Source: Sporobolomyces roseus
Taxonomy: Eukaryota; Basidiomycota; Microbotryomycetes; Sporidiobolales; Sporidiobolaceae
DNA length: 64,000 nucleotides
Reading direction: 5' to 3'
Assembly: GCA_016617785.1 (NCBI GenBank)
Contig: JADILM010000001.1
Coordinates: forward strand, 2,790,001 to 2,854,000
The notes beneath the pieces were generated by a model that worked only from the letters and a program-made list of their open reading frames with translations, did no database searches and was not told the DNA's origin. This document shows positions 10,472 through 22,100 of the stretch, piece after piece. A program made the position numbers and the translations under genes. Each line of letters begins with the position of its first letter. The first letter of the stretch is position 1.

Positions 10472-13400
10472 ATGGATGCTGGTCTAGTCAGCGCATTTGA
10501 TGGACTCGGATTGAAGGGAGATAGACTAGCTTCTCAAGGTGGATTAACCGTACCTCGGCAAACCTCAGCTGGAGAGGCGGGTATTCGCAAAGTGAGTCTT
10601 CATTCTATCCATTTGCTCTCCCTCCCCTAGGACCGAGGATCCATCCTGCTACTTCCGTTATCTACTTTCGCTCGTTTCCGACTTTCCTCTTGCGGAGGCT
10701 CGTTCACTCTTTCTCACCTCCCCCACTTCCCAGTTCTTGAGCGTCAATCAGCTGTCGAGCGCAAACTGATCTTGTATCCTTCCTTCGCAGCAACGATCTC
10801 AACGGTTCACTGTTCCCCTTTCTCCACCTCGCCAAAATTCCCCTTCTCCTTCTTCCGGTTCTCTCGGTGTACACTCCCAAAACCTCACGTCAGCTCTTCC
10901 ATACCAACCCTCACCACTTCCGGTACAATCACAATCCGTCCCTGCGACCGAGGAGCTTTATTCGACCACTTCGAACGGAAACTACGATGCAGACTCGAGT
11001 GCTCCTGAAACGCAACACACCCGACGAGAATACGCTGGATCATCCGGTTCGTCGAACGCGTCCGACGACGAGTCACCACTCCCTCCTTCAGTCACTGCTG
11101 CCTCAGTACAAGCTTCACTTCCTCTCCATTACCCTCAACACCAGCCTCCTTTGTTCTACAACAGCACGAGTCACTCTTCGATGCCTCTCTCTCCTCCATC
11201 TCTCTTCAACCTAGTCCCTGGAGGTTCCCCCGGCTTCACCTATCATCATTCTTTCCCTAATCCAGCCCCTTCTCAGCAACATCAACAGAGTTTCCAGAGC
11301 TATCAACCTTTACCTCATCCTTACAACGTCGGAGATGGATCCTCGATGGGTGGGTTCGGATTGGGCGTTGGAACGGGTGAAGATGGAATGAATGGAGGCT
11401 ATCGAATGGGAATGATTGGGAGGAACCATAGTCCTTCGTACCAGACTGACATCGATAACGACGAGATGTACGCTTCCCTCTTCTCTTCTTCCTTCCCTCA
11501 ACGAACTCGCTGAAGTAGCTCATCTCGACTCGGTTGATAGTATCGAAACAGCGATTGTGATCAAATCGATTCCTTTCTCTTGTCCAAAGGATCAGCTACT
11601 TGGTCTCATGGTTCGTCGCAACGCTTCTCGACTCCTATCTCGTTGATTGACCTGACCCTTTGTTGTGTTCCGCTGCTTTCACAGGCTTCGTTGCAACTCC
11701 CTTCTCCTCTCGCTTTCAACTACCATTACGACCTCTCCCTCAATCCCGGTCACCAACAGCAAGAACCTCGTCAAGATCAGTTCCGAGGTCTCGCTTTCGC
11801 GAATTTCAGAAACGGAGAAGAAGCGAGCGTTGTCGTCTGCGCTTTGAACGGTTTCGAATTCATGGTGAGCTCTCCCTTCGCTCTCCCTCTTCGTCAGAGC
11901 CGCGACACTGATCTGATTCGCTCGTAGGGTCGTAAACTTCGAGCCGAGTTCAAGAAGGTGCTCAAACCCGGAGAGAAAGAAGCGATCGAACGCAATAAAG
12001 CTCTCAAGCGAATTCGCTCAGTTCAGCTATTAGGTGGTTCAAACAACGGACCTCCTCATCAATCTCAAGGATATCAACGAGGACTAGGATGGGGAGAAGG
12101 GGCAGGCAATGGAATTGGAGACCGAAATGGAGGAGCGGGAAACGGCTGGAATCGGAGAGAAGCTTCTGCTCCAGGAGGCTACTATCGAGGAGCTTACGGA
12201 GCCGACGAAGGAATGACTGAGGACTATGGTCGACTCTTACACGCTCAAGGTCAACCTCTCGCACCGAAAACTTCGTTCGGTCATCGAGAATACGTGCTTC
12301 CTTCTGGAGTTGGAATGGCTTATGAGAACTCGGGCGAGAGTGCGGGAGGAAGCGGAAGTGTCGGGATGAGTGGAAGTGCGAGTGGTAGTGGCAGTGTCAG
12401 AAGCATCGGATTGGGTAACGGAGGACCTTCGGGAAGCGGGAGTGACAGTGAAGAAGGAGTGGGAAGCTCGATCAGCGCAAGAGAGGAACGCAAGAAAGGT
12501 TCGTTCCTCGTTCTCGAGATCTGATACTACTCGCTTGACACGGACACTGATTCTTATCGATGAGCGGTTTCAGACCTCGATCTCAACGACCCGCAAACTC
12601 TGCAAGTCTACTCGCAACTTTTACTTTTCTCGTCTCTGCCTTCCCCGCCTAATCCTTCGACGACTGAGATGGAAGGTCTCGACTCGTCTGGCCGACGAAA
12701 GGTCAAGATGGTCGCCGGGATGCTAGGGCTAGGTTACGGAAGTGAGGAAGTTGGAGGAGGAGGCAAGCGAGTGCTTCTTTGGAAAGCTGGTCAGCACCCT
12801 GGACCACAACAAGTGAGAATTCTCCTAGCTACTGTCGCTATCATTGATCGCGAATGCTGATAACTTGGGTTCACGTTCAGCCTCTTCGATCAACCACTTC
12901 TGCCGCTCCTCTTCGACGACATGCTTCGACCTCTTCTTTCCATTCGACTCCCACCGCTTCCTCTTCTTTCGCACCTCCACCAGTACCCGCTCTACCCGCG
13001 TTCTCCGCCTACCTCGCAACTCCAGGTTCCGGCGGATTGCGAGGAAAGAAATCAATGCCAGAGTTTCGACCTTCCTCCGCTTCATCATTCTACGCCGCAG
13101 ATGCTCCACCGATGCCGGACAACTCGTTCACTCGTTCCCAGTCTCAGTCGAACGGATTCGGAAGCCGAAAATCGACCAACAATCTTCGCTCTCAACCTCA
13201 ATCTCAATACCAGCCCCACACGATCTCTTCCTTCCCCTCTGCAGTCAAGCGCAGTCGCGAGGTCCCTACAGTCAAAGGTCTCTTCCAACAACAAGGGATT
13301 CTACCCGACTCGGAAGAATCCTCTCCCATTGAGGAGCAAACGAGAAAGGAGTACTACTCGACGGGCTCAGGATTGAACGGATCAGTCGCTGAAGCAGTTC

Positions 13401-13489
13401 GTCAACCGAGAGGTCCAGGTCTCGGTGAGGTCGCGGTCGGGCGCGGTGCAGGAGAGGGAGCTCTAGAATGGAGAAACAGGAGAAACTAG
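10472..13489 (+). CDS. PIN4: PIN4/MDT1-type RNA-binding protein (RRM plus R3H-like region)
   Basis: The first exon is 10472-10591 and the second begins at 10791. The RRM is recognisable in pieces: ETAIVIKSIPFSCPKDQLL (near 11545-11610), LPSPLAFNYHYD, FRGLAFANFRNGEEASVVV and ALNGFEF, then GRKLRAEFKKVLKPGEKEA after the intron ending at 11926. This matches yeast Pin4 and fission-yeast Cip1/Cip2, which have RNP2 as VIKNIPF and RNP1 as FRGLAFANF. Near 12575-12810 a second conserved block (LNDPQTLQVYSQLLLF ... RKVKMVAGMLGLGY) resembles the R3H-like region of these proteins. Flanks are Ser/Gly/Pro-rich and disordered. Family members act in stress and checkpoint-linked mRNA control. The exon boundary between 11377 and 11519 is unresolved. 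Confidence 0.85.
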
Positions 13490-14051
13490 AATCGTCTACC
13501 ACTTCAACAACTCATTTTCGAATCGCACCCGCTACTCACTTCCGATTCTCCCGACTACCTCAGGCCCCCGCTCCTCTTCTACACTACCTCTCACGGATCG
13601 CACGCTCTCACATAGTAATCTTCGCAATTCCACAAATACCGCTCTTTCTCCGATTCTCGGCTATGTACCATCATCTCTATACGACACACCTATTTCTTCG
13701 ACTCGAGTAGACTACCACCTCAGACGCGCACTCCATACTTTCTTTCCCGAGCCAAAATTCCTCGCGATTTCAGCTTAACAGAATTCCCTCTTCGCATTAG
13801 TTACCCCTTCGTCTCATCCTTATCGGTTCGAGTATACCCCTTCGCACCTTACATTTCCGGAACCGAATCTCTTAAAGGCTCTCCCTCAGCACCGGCAGTT
13901 CTCTCTCGTATTAATCTTTCGTTTCTCTTTTTCGTAGCGTCGATCTCTACCTTGCAACTCTTAACTTAGCTCGTACTCAATACAGTAGACTGCTCTCGTT
14001 GAGAGGTTGAACACGAGGGCGGCAACTGTAGAATTCGCACTAAATTCTGTT
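13490..14051. other. Convergent 3' flanks
   Basis: 560 bp between the stops of the PIN4-like gene (plus) and SPP2 (minus). T-rich and C-rich tracts, no protein-like frame. Expected to carry both 3' UTRs. Confidence 0.6.
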
Positions 14052-15733
14052 CTAATCCCTACTTCGTTCTCCCTTGCGATCCCGGTATCCATCCCGTTCA
14101 TCTCGTCTCCTCCTGTCGTCCCGATAACTATCCTTCTCATCTCTCCGCCTTCTATCCTCCCGATCACTGTCCCTATTCCGTTCTCCCTCGTCTCGCCTGC
14201 TGCTCCCTCTTCGGTCCTCATCGTAGCGAGAGCTCTTGCGTTCATCGTCTCGGCGAGATCGTCTACTGCTATCGTCGTCATAGCGAGAGCTTTTGCGTTC
14301 GTCCCTGTCCCGATCTCGCCTAGGAGAACGATCTCTTCGCGGAGAGCGGTCTCGGTCACGTCTAGAGGAGGAAGAAGGAGGAGGAGGTGAACGTGAAGGT
14401 CGTCGAGAGGAAGACGCTGAGCCATCGGTAATTGGAAGAGGTGTCTACAAGCAGCAAATCTCGTCAACTGTGAAACTTCTTCGAAAGCGACAGAAAAGGT
14501 GAACTCACGCTTCGACCCGAAGTAGAACCTTCCCTCGCCTGTTTGACCAGTGGTACAAACTTCATATCTTCCCTCCTACTCTTTCCACCAGATCCATTTT
14601 TGCCCTTTGCTCCTTTCTTCCCATCATCTCCCATTGCTTCGGCCATAGGTTTCGCACCGATTCCGAGTAGTGAAGGCCTCGACGAAGGTACGTGAGCTTC
14701 GATAGCCCCTCGACCACTTCGTGAGGCAGCTTGACCAGGCTGCCAACCCATTCCTCGAAGCATTGCGAGTCCGAAAGCTCCGACTGGAACTCGAGCGTAA
14801 TCATCGAGAGAGGCCTGTCGAAATGAGAAACCATCAGTCCAAAGCTCCGGGTTGAAGGCGAGAGACAAGAAACGTACCTCATCAGGACGAGAATCGACGT
14901 CTCGTTTGAATGCATCTGCTTCTTCGATAGGTCCATTTCTAGCATCTTCAGCTGAATAAATCGCATCAACCTTGACTTCTTCCGCCTCTCCAGCGCTAGC
15001 TCCTTCACCCAGTAGTTCCCGTAGTGCCCGGCGTTCCTCGGTCTCCTCAGTCTTGACCGGTATCGGCGGAGGAGGCATTTCGATCTGAGGTTGCGATTCG
15101 ATTGACGATTCATCCACTTCCATCTTGACCTTTCTCTCCATCTTCTCGAGACCTCCAACAACCTCTTCAGTATTGATAGCATCCACCTCTGCCTCACTAA
15201 TCGGAGTAGCATTTCCTTCTCGCATTCTCATTCCTCCTCCCTTCTCTGGAAGATACATGTCGCGTTTCTTGCCTGGTTTCCTCCCGGCTCGTAGCTCTTC
15301 TGCAGCTTTCCTCCAATCCTTGTTTGGTAGAGCGGGGATGACGAGAGGTGCAGCTGGAGGTGGTTTCGAATGTTTACTAGATGAGAGACAAGTGATCGTC
15401 AGTACAGCTTGCGACTTCAAGGATAGAAGTGTAGCTCTAGCTCTGAGTCATTTAGAGTGACTCGACGCTGACCTAGAGTGGCTTAGTGACTCACCTTGTT
15501 GCTCCATCTTTGCCAAACTCTACCACTTCCTCCTCTCCTACTCTCCTCCGTTTGTTGTCCCGCCCACTAGCTCTCCTGAATGCATCATCATCATCACTGT
15601 CCTCTTCTGAGGCCTCGTTGTGGTGAGGGTGGTGACGAGAGGTGGAGCGGGATTGAGGTCGAGAGGGAGGAGCACTCGAGGCACCAGAGTTCGGGCGAGC
15701 AGGTGCAGTAATCTTGAACGAGATGCCACTCAT
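14052..15733 (-). CDS. SPP2: G-patch pre-mRNA splicing factor SPP2/GPKOW
   Basis: Four exons (15733-15495, 15376-14878, 14814-14509, 14444-14052) join to 478 residues. The N-terminus MSGISFKI is typical of Spp2. Around residue 85-110 lies PLVIPALPNKDWRKAAEEL, conserved in this family. The G-patch spans roughly residues 247-300, beginning DDYARVPVGAFGLAMLRGMGW. Spp2 binds and activates the DEAH helicase Prp2 in the spliceosome. The C-terminus, from about residue 355, is an Arg/Asp/Ser-rich tail (for example RRDRDRSPRRD) that fungal Spp2 proteins often lack and that resembles the RS or RD tails of metazoan splicing factors. The start codon at 15733 is the first ATG of the exon that encodes the family N-terminus. 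Confidence 0.93.
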
Positions 15734-16064
15734 CTCTGCACTATTTCTATCGATGAGAAAGCGGAGGTTGAGTGAAGAGAGGCAAATTCCAAAGTTTCGT
15801 CGATTTCGAGGCAACGATCGCAAGGAAATGCAATCGCTGGATTCTGCAGCGAGAAGTCGATCGAATGTTTCGAAACACATCGCGTAGCGTTTGCTCAATC
15901 AAACAAAACACTCGGTGGGAAGGGAGGTCGTAAAAGTCAATTTCGCCAATTTATCGGGTACTTTAACACCTCGGAGAACTCCATTCTTTACGGCAAGCGA
16001 ATGACAACGACAAAGGAAGACTATCAACTGGGTAAGAAGACACAACCGTCGAAAGATCCTCGAT
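15734..16064. other. Promoter of SPP2 and 3' flank of the zinc-finger gene
   Basis: 330 bp between two minus-strand genes. No coding signal. It should contain the SPP2 promoter and leader and the end of the upstream zinc-finger transcript. Confidence 0.6.
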
Positions 16065-16927
16065 TTAGAACCCTTGATAGATTCTCACTTTACGACGAGA
16101 GAGTCGAGCGTTTCCTACGATCCGCCCGAGGGATTGCTGACTAGAAGAAGACGTAGGCTTGGCCATGGGCTCGCGATCGTGCCACTGACAACCGTGCTGC
16201 GAGAAAGCGGTGTCACACCCGCACGGGAGGATTGGAGAAGCAAAAGTGGATTGATGCTGAAGGTAAGGTGTGACACTTCGTTGATAGTGCAACCCCGGAG
16301 AGGTCACCGAAGTAGAGTCCACTTCCGAAGGATTCAAGGTGACTGTATAGGGACCCCTGTGGTGCGGAAGAGGAGTTGTTGAGGAGGCGCCATTCTGCGA
16401 ATCGTCTTTCGGAAGAGACTGCTCCATTCAACGAAAGATTCAGCCCGCCGGTCGCCACGTTTGACGACAGTAAACCTCACTTACGAGCTCCTTCTTCTCT
16501 TCATCCCATACTCGATCGTCGCCAGTGTAGCCTTTCTGATGCTCAGGATTCTTCGGGCACAGGGTCTCGTGCTTGCCTTTGATCCAACCGCTTTGCTCCG
16601 CCGACGAATCAGGTCGTCAAATTCAGTGAAGGCAAGTCACAGAGCAACGTGACGCTCACGGTTCAGCATAAGCGGCTGCATGACAAAACGGGCAGCAATG
16701 CTTGGTCGTTCCTTCGAAATCGTGAACATCCTGAATGTGATCCTCCATACCCTGTAACCATTTCAGCCGCATTGTTAGGCCCGCAACCCTTATTTGTCAA
16801 ACGAAAGTCCTGCACACACCTGTTTCTGCGTTCTCGCTCGAGCAAAACAGTGAGGGCAAAGATACCAAGTGATCATCGACTTTGGACCTTTACGTCGAAT
16901 GGATTGAGGTGCTGCTGCGATGATCAT
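16065..16927 (-). CDS. Small Cys/His zinc-finger protein, unknown function
   Basis: Four exons (16927-16820, 16751-16660, 16590-16485, 16418-16065) join in phase to 219 residues. The start is the ATG of MIIAAAPQS. The first half carries two potential zinc sites: WYLCPHC with a downstream HIQDVH (C-x2-C-x13-H-x4-H), and CCPFC with a later H-x3-C (KHETLC). Both look like fungal C2H2 or C2HC fingers. The second half is Ser/Thr/Pro-rich with another Cys/His-rich patch (PCGCD ... HGCQWH) and a basic end (RLSRRKVR). A role in nucleic-acid binding is plausible but not shown. No named family is recognised. The acceptor at 16591 (AAG) was chosen by phase and is the weakest junction. Confidence 0.62.
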
Positions 16928-17345
16928 TGTGCGAGAGTGTACAGGGAGAGAGGAAAAGGGGTTTTGTCGAATAAAGAAGTGGACTTCGCCCTTTGTCCCT
17001 TTCGGCAAGCGAAAGCACCACGCGACTACGATTCCCAGTCGCCTGCTTCGGCCGGCAACAGGACTGATAGGAGACGGCGGAGTCCCCCCTCTTCCGGTTA
17101 GAGACAGTTTAGTCGGCTCCTTCGACCTGGATTGCCTCTGCGCTAATGATCAGCTGCTGAAGGTGTACATATGAGAGAAGCCGCTCGTATATAAACGATA
17201 TCGAGCGGGAGAGAAGAGGTCGAGAACTAGCTGAATTCGATGACAACAGATCTATCGCTACATCTATATAGAGGCTACTCGACGTAGAAGTCAGCTACTC
17301 GCTACAATCGAGAGAGATCTAATAGAAGCTCACTCTATAACTCGT
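16928..17345. other. Intergenic with short AT-rich near-repeats
   Basis: 418 bp between two minus-strand genes. Positions 17160-17340 contain several imperfect repeats of GCTACTCGA and TATATA-like motifs. No coding signal. Likely the promoter of the zinc-finger gene and the 3' flank of the histidine gene. Confidence 0.55.
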
Positions 17346-18644
17346 TCACTTCTGTCCTTCTACACCCACCGCTTGATCCTGATTCAATCCGAGTTTCTCA
17401 ACCCATTCAGGTTTCGCATCTCCTTTCCTCCTCGTCACCTTCAAGCTTCTCCTGTTCAACACCTCTTGCACATCCTTCAAGCTCACTCCCATACTGACCG
17501 CTCTCGTCATCGTGAAATAAAGTAAATCCGCAACTTCTCCTGCCAAATCTTCCTTCGTTTCCGCATCACAAACTTCTCCCGCTTCTTCCATGATCTTTGC
17601 ACGTAACAGTTTCGGTTCTGAGAATAATCGTTTCGTGTAAGATCCCGCAGGTGCTTCCTCCATACGCTTCTTGAGTGTCGATTCCAATTCCGCCAATCCA
17701 TTCACTCCTCCAAAGCATGATGTCTGTTGAGGTACGTGACAGAATCCTTCCTTTTCTCCATTCGGTCCTGATTCGACTACTCCAAACTCGAGAGCATCGT
17801 TGTCACAATCGTATCGAATTCGTTCGACTTTTTGCATCGCTCCCGATGTCAACCCTTTCTCCCATAATCCATTCCGTGATCGAGAGTAGTAGATGGCGTT
17901 TCCTGATAGGATTGAACGACCGACAGATTCCGAAGAAGAGTAGACGAGTCCCAGAGGAGTAGTGACGGAAGTGAGGGAAACGGGAACGGTAATGAAGAGT
18001 CCATCTCGTCGATCGGTCTTTAAAGCGGTTGTGTATAGTGTGGCGATACTGAGTTTGCCGTCATCGGGGTGAGGGGAGTGCAGATTGCCGAGAGTGGTCG
18101 AAAGAAGGGAAGTAGGGAGGACAGAAGTGCTCGCGACTGATTTTGCGATGAGTTTGAGGCATGCAGGTTGAGCAAGGATCTGTTCTGTACTTCGAGAAGC
18201 GGAGAGAACGAAGAAGTCGAGAGGTCGAAGGGATTTCGAGGAGGATTTGAGTGCAGTTCGATAAGGTTCGAGGTGGGATTCGGTGAAATCGGAAGTTTCG
18301 AGGAGTACTGCCGAGATGTTTGCTAACAACTCTGTGCTTGCGAGAACGGAAACGTCTGAAGTGTCGTCGAGGTGAAGGATGAAGCGATCTGAAGGAATTT
18401 GGGCGAGGAAAGAAGGGTTCTTTGAGACTAGTCGAGTTGCACCTTTGTCGAGGTATTCGATAGCCTTTTCTATACTGAGTTTGGTGTCGTCTAGGATGTA
18501 GTATTCGGCTGTTGGAGGGAGGTTCTGTTCTTGAGCGAGGGAAGAGGGAACGAGGATCGGGACGATTCGTGCGAGGGCAGAAGTGAGTTCTAGAGTGGAT
18601 TGAGAGTCTACCAGGGGTAGGAAGGGGATCTGGGAGAAGAGCAT
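17346..18644 (-). CDS. his7: Bifunctional phosphoribosyl-AMP cyclohydrolase / phosphoribosyl-ATP pyrophosphohydrolase (histidine steps 2-3)
   Basis: One uninterrupted exon of 432 residues, from the ATG of MLFSQIPFLPLVDSQ. The first ~230 residues are the poorly conserved N-terminal domain of fungal enzymes. The cyclohydrolase domain follows, with SRSRNGLWEKG, SGAMQKVERI, YDCDNDAL and CH/SCF metal ligands. The last ~100 residues are the pyrophosphohydrolase domain, with SYTKRLF, KIMEEAGEV and GEVADLLYF. The length matches Schizosaccharomyces pombe his7. Budding-yeast HIS4 continues for ~370 more residues as histidinol dehydrogenase, but this protein stops before that, so the dehydrogenase must be encoded elsewhere. 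Histidine biosynthesis is cytosolic. No Gcn4-type site was seen in the 545 bp upstream. Confidence 0.95.
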   Translation of the reverse strand: MLFSQIPFLPLVDSQSTLELTSALARIVPILVPSSLAQEQNLPPTAEYYILDDTKLSIEKAIEYLDKGATRLVSKNPSFLAQIPSDRFILHLDDTSDVSVLASTELLANISAVLLETSDFTESHLEPYRTALKSSSKSLRPLDFFVLSASRSTEQILAQPACLKLIAKSVASTSVLPTSLLSTTLGNLHSPHPDDGKLSIATLYTTALKTDRRDGLFITVPVSLTSVTTPLGLVYSSSESVGRSILSGNAIYYSRSRNGLWEKGLTSGAMQKVERIRYDCDNDALEFGVVESGPNGEKEGFCHVPQQTSCFGGVNGLAELESTLKKRMEEAPAGSYTKRLFSEPKLLRAKIMEEAGEVCDAETKEDLAGEVADLLYFTMTRAVSMGVSLKDVQEVLNRRSLKVTRRKGDAKPEWVEKLGLNQDQAVGVEGQK

Positions 18645-19189
18645 GGTGGAGCTAGATGTAATTCGAGATGAAGTGAGGATCGATTGTCTGGCGAAGCGGT
18701 TGGGCAAGACGAGCTACTTACGAGGCTGTGCTATGAATCGACTGCTCTGCAACCCGATTTGATGAGTGTCTGGAGTTGAGTGGGGTTCAACGGCAGGATC
18801 GACTCTCAGATTCTTTCGCAACTTTCGTTTAACTTTCAAGAATAATTCTGTACCGCCGAGACGTGCGCTACGCTCACTGTAGTATGCAGCCGTCACAGGG
18901 AGTCTGGTAGAATCGTCCGCGAACAGAGAACAAGACGAAGAATACAAAAATGTGCAAAATTGACAAAGACAAATAATGAACAGTACGTAGCAAGAAAAAG
19001 AAGAAGATGTATGAGAGCCATGCAGTGAATTGGCACGAGTGAGAGTGTCCGTAAAACGAGAGAATAAAGCGAGGATTAGAGAAGAACGAAGATTCGTAGA
19101 AAACGTCCGTTTGTGATTTGGAGTTGTCGGAGAAGCGACGAGGGTAGAGAGAGGATAGAGGTGAAGGAATAGAGAGTCGTTTGAGAGGA
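18645..19189. other. Promoter of the histidine gene and 3' flank of KRE6
   Basis: 545 bp between two minus-strand genes. An open stretch on the minus strand at 18714-19196 lacks protein-like features. No TGACTCA-type element was found by eye. Confidence 0.5.
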
Positions 19190-22100
19190 CTAGCAATTGT
19201 CGACGAGGGAGTTGCGAGGTTTCGTGTACTTCGAATCTCGGAAAACGGTAAGGTTGTTACTGTGGGAGTCGAGCAGAGTCAGCGCATCGTTTCGGCCCGG
19301 GCCGTATGAGTAGCTTACTTTGTATATAGATCCATGTGTGTGTCTATGTAATCCTTGGTAGGGTACTTCTTCGGATCACAACCGACGTTGTAGGAATCGG
19401 GAGTTTGATACACTCGAACGTAGCTGTTTAGTAGAGGTCGAGATCAGTACAAGAGAAAGGCGAGTGAAGCGGAACGAGGGGGAATCGACGAGAACGAGCA
19501 CGCCGTTGAGGAGAAGGTTGCGAAAGCTCGACTCACTCGATCCTGAACGTGCCGGGTGTCACGAGCTTGCCCCATTGAGGCTCTTGGAACTTGGTAGAGA
19601 TCGCCAAGTTCTGCGAGACCGCAAGGTAGTCAGCCTCGAGTGAAAGATACAATTCGAAATCGAGCTTACGAGAATAATCGCCATCGGTTCGTTCGAAATG
19701 TCTCGTTGACCTACGTCTACCGACGGGTCGGGACCAATAGCGCTCGATAAGATCTTCCAGGTGGGTTGTCGATCAATGGACCATACGATGTCGCCATCGG
19801 AGCCGGGATGATATTCGTAACCATAATTTGTGTATTGAGCTCCTTCGTAAGATACGCTGTCGGTGAGCGTGTTGAGACTAGTCAGGGAGAGAAGCAGAGA
19901 CGTCAGTAAGATTGAGCTTCTGGCTTGGGTGCAAGAGGCGAACGGAAAGGGTGGAATAGGTGAAAAGGGAAGGAGTGAGAGGGTGGCAGAGAAGAGAAAA
20001 GCGTACGATGCAGACTCCTGATTTATGCTTCCGTGCCACTGCCAGAGGTGATAGAGAACGTCAGCTCGAACGTCGAAGATCGAAGAAAAGCGAAAGAAAA
20101 GCTTTTTGGCAAGTTTGTGGTGAAAACGCACTTGATTCTGGGTCGTGATCGATTCATCGTACGTAATGGTGTCAGGCGTCGTGTTCTTCCAATTGTGACC
20201 TGAACAATGTTATAAAGGGAAAGCGGATTAGACGAGGCGATAGGAAACGGATGATACTGAAAAACGGACCGGCGGTGAACGGAGCAAATTGAAGCGATTG
20301 ACTGGCTAGTCCACGGTTACCCGTCGGTGCAATTTGCATCTCGAGGATATCGACTGTCGAGAAGGAAAGAGATCAATACAATCGAACTCGAAAAGTTTCG
20401 CTCGAGAAAACGTACTTTCGGGGGCTCCACGACCAGTGTTGACGTCAGGTCCGGGATGCTCACTAGCATCAGCTTTACAGGTACAGGCGGAAGCGCGTTG
20501 TCCACTCAGCTGCACGATTTCGCGAGATGTCAGCAAAGCGCACGAAAAAAAGTGGAAAAGAACGAGTTTACCCATGAGAGCTCTCCTCCGTAGTCTTTAT
20601 CACCCGACGTTTTCGCCAACGCAGGCGTAGTTCCATTCGGAAAAGTTTGATTCGCTGTCAAGGAGATCAAGACGAGAGGAGTCAGGGAAGTGCGGATCTC
20701 GAAAGAGTTTCGAAAAGTAACGTACGAAGAGTACCAGCATCGCAGCTGTTGTAGCTATAAGGCCACATACCATCTATGATACGTTGAGATCATCAGTATA
20801 GTCGACAGAAAGGACGCATCAGCCAGATTTGAGCTTACCGACAGATCCACCATATCCTGGTCGACCGAGATTTCCCATCGTCCAAACTCCGGGCCAGTAT
20901 CCTTGAGCAGTAGGTGTTCCGGGAAGACTCAGGTTGACCTCGATATAACCTCCAGTGAAGCAGAACTTGTTCCAGCTGTTTCACATCGAATCGTAAGCAT
21001 TTCGTGACCGAGTATTCGAAAGCGGATACAGACTTACGATTGCAGCATTCCAGAACGGAAGTTGAGACCGTGATTCGGTTCTTGTGTCCTATACACGCGA
21101 GGGAGAGTCAGCACCTGCGAGAGTGGAGGACTTGCGAAGGAAGTGTTTATTTACATCGTGATTTCCAGATTTCCATCCTTCGTCGTGATAGCGTCTGGAT
21201 CGTACCATTCGAGATCAGTAGTAGCCCAGTAGTGTAGCTAGAAAAGGGATCGTTTGAGTATAGAGAGTGTAGAGAGCGACGAAAGGAGCGAAAGAAAAGA
21301 AAAGTCAGCAAAAACGAAGCCCTCAAGAGAGCGCGATAACTCACATCTACAGCCTCCCAGAAAGGATCGTCTCCGGGCCAGAACGTTCGACCGGGAGTGT
21401 TGAACTGAGCGAGGAACAAATGAGTGAGCAAAACGACAAGAAGAGAAATTCCCAAAAAGCTCACCTCGTCCGAAAACACCAACTTGTATTCTTGACCATC
21501 GAATCCTGTTCGAGTATAGGCTGATTGAGGAGTGTCTGAATCGATGAGACCGGGAAGTCCGTCGATCGAGGGGACTTGTCCGGTCGAATTCATCAATAAT
21601 CGAGTGTCGGACATTGGGAATCCACCCTAAGAGACGAAGCTGAGTCAGCTCAGATCGACGAGAGGAGTAGGAGAAATGACTCACCTTGATGACATATCGA
21701 TAAATCGGCCATCTATCGAATTCGAGACGAGTCAGCCGACAACAGCAAAGAATCGCAAAAGAGTTGAAACGCACCCCGCAAACAACCCAACCAAAACGAT
21801 AATGACGATACAGAGAGCTACTGTATTCACCAACGCCATGATACTCCATTTCCTCATTTGCTTGTCCATTGCCTTATCCAACGCTGGATCCGGATCATGC
21901 AAGAAATCGTCCGGTTCCTTCTCCCACAGTAACGCCGCACTCGCTCCAGCTCCTCCACCTGTCGCAATACCTTGTAAAGGCGAGACGCTGTGCCGAGAGT
22001 TACTCTCGGGTAGGTAGCTGTTACGACTCGCTCCACTTCGATAGGTATCGAAATTCTCGTCCGAGAATTGGGGCGAATCTGCTCCGGTATTACCGTAGGG

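Noticed and set aside
13961..14467. Open minus-strand frame over the SPP2 last exon
   Set aside because: Out of frame with the SPP2 exons; the correct frame encodes the RS/RD tail.
17346..18644. Trifunctional HIS4
   Set aside because: The reading frame stops after the pyrophosphohydrolase domain and the flank does not encode histidinol dehydrogenase.
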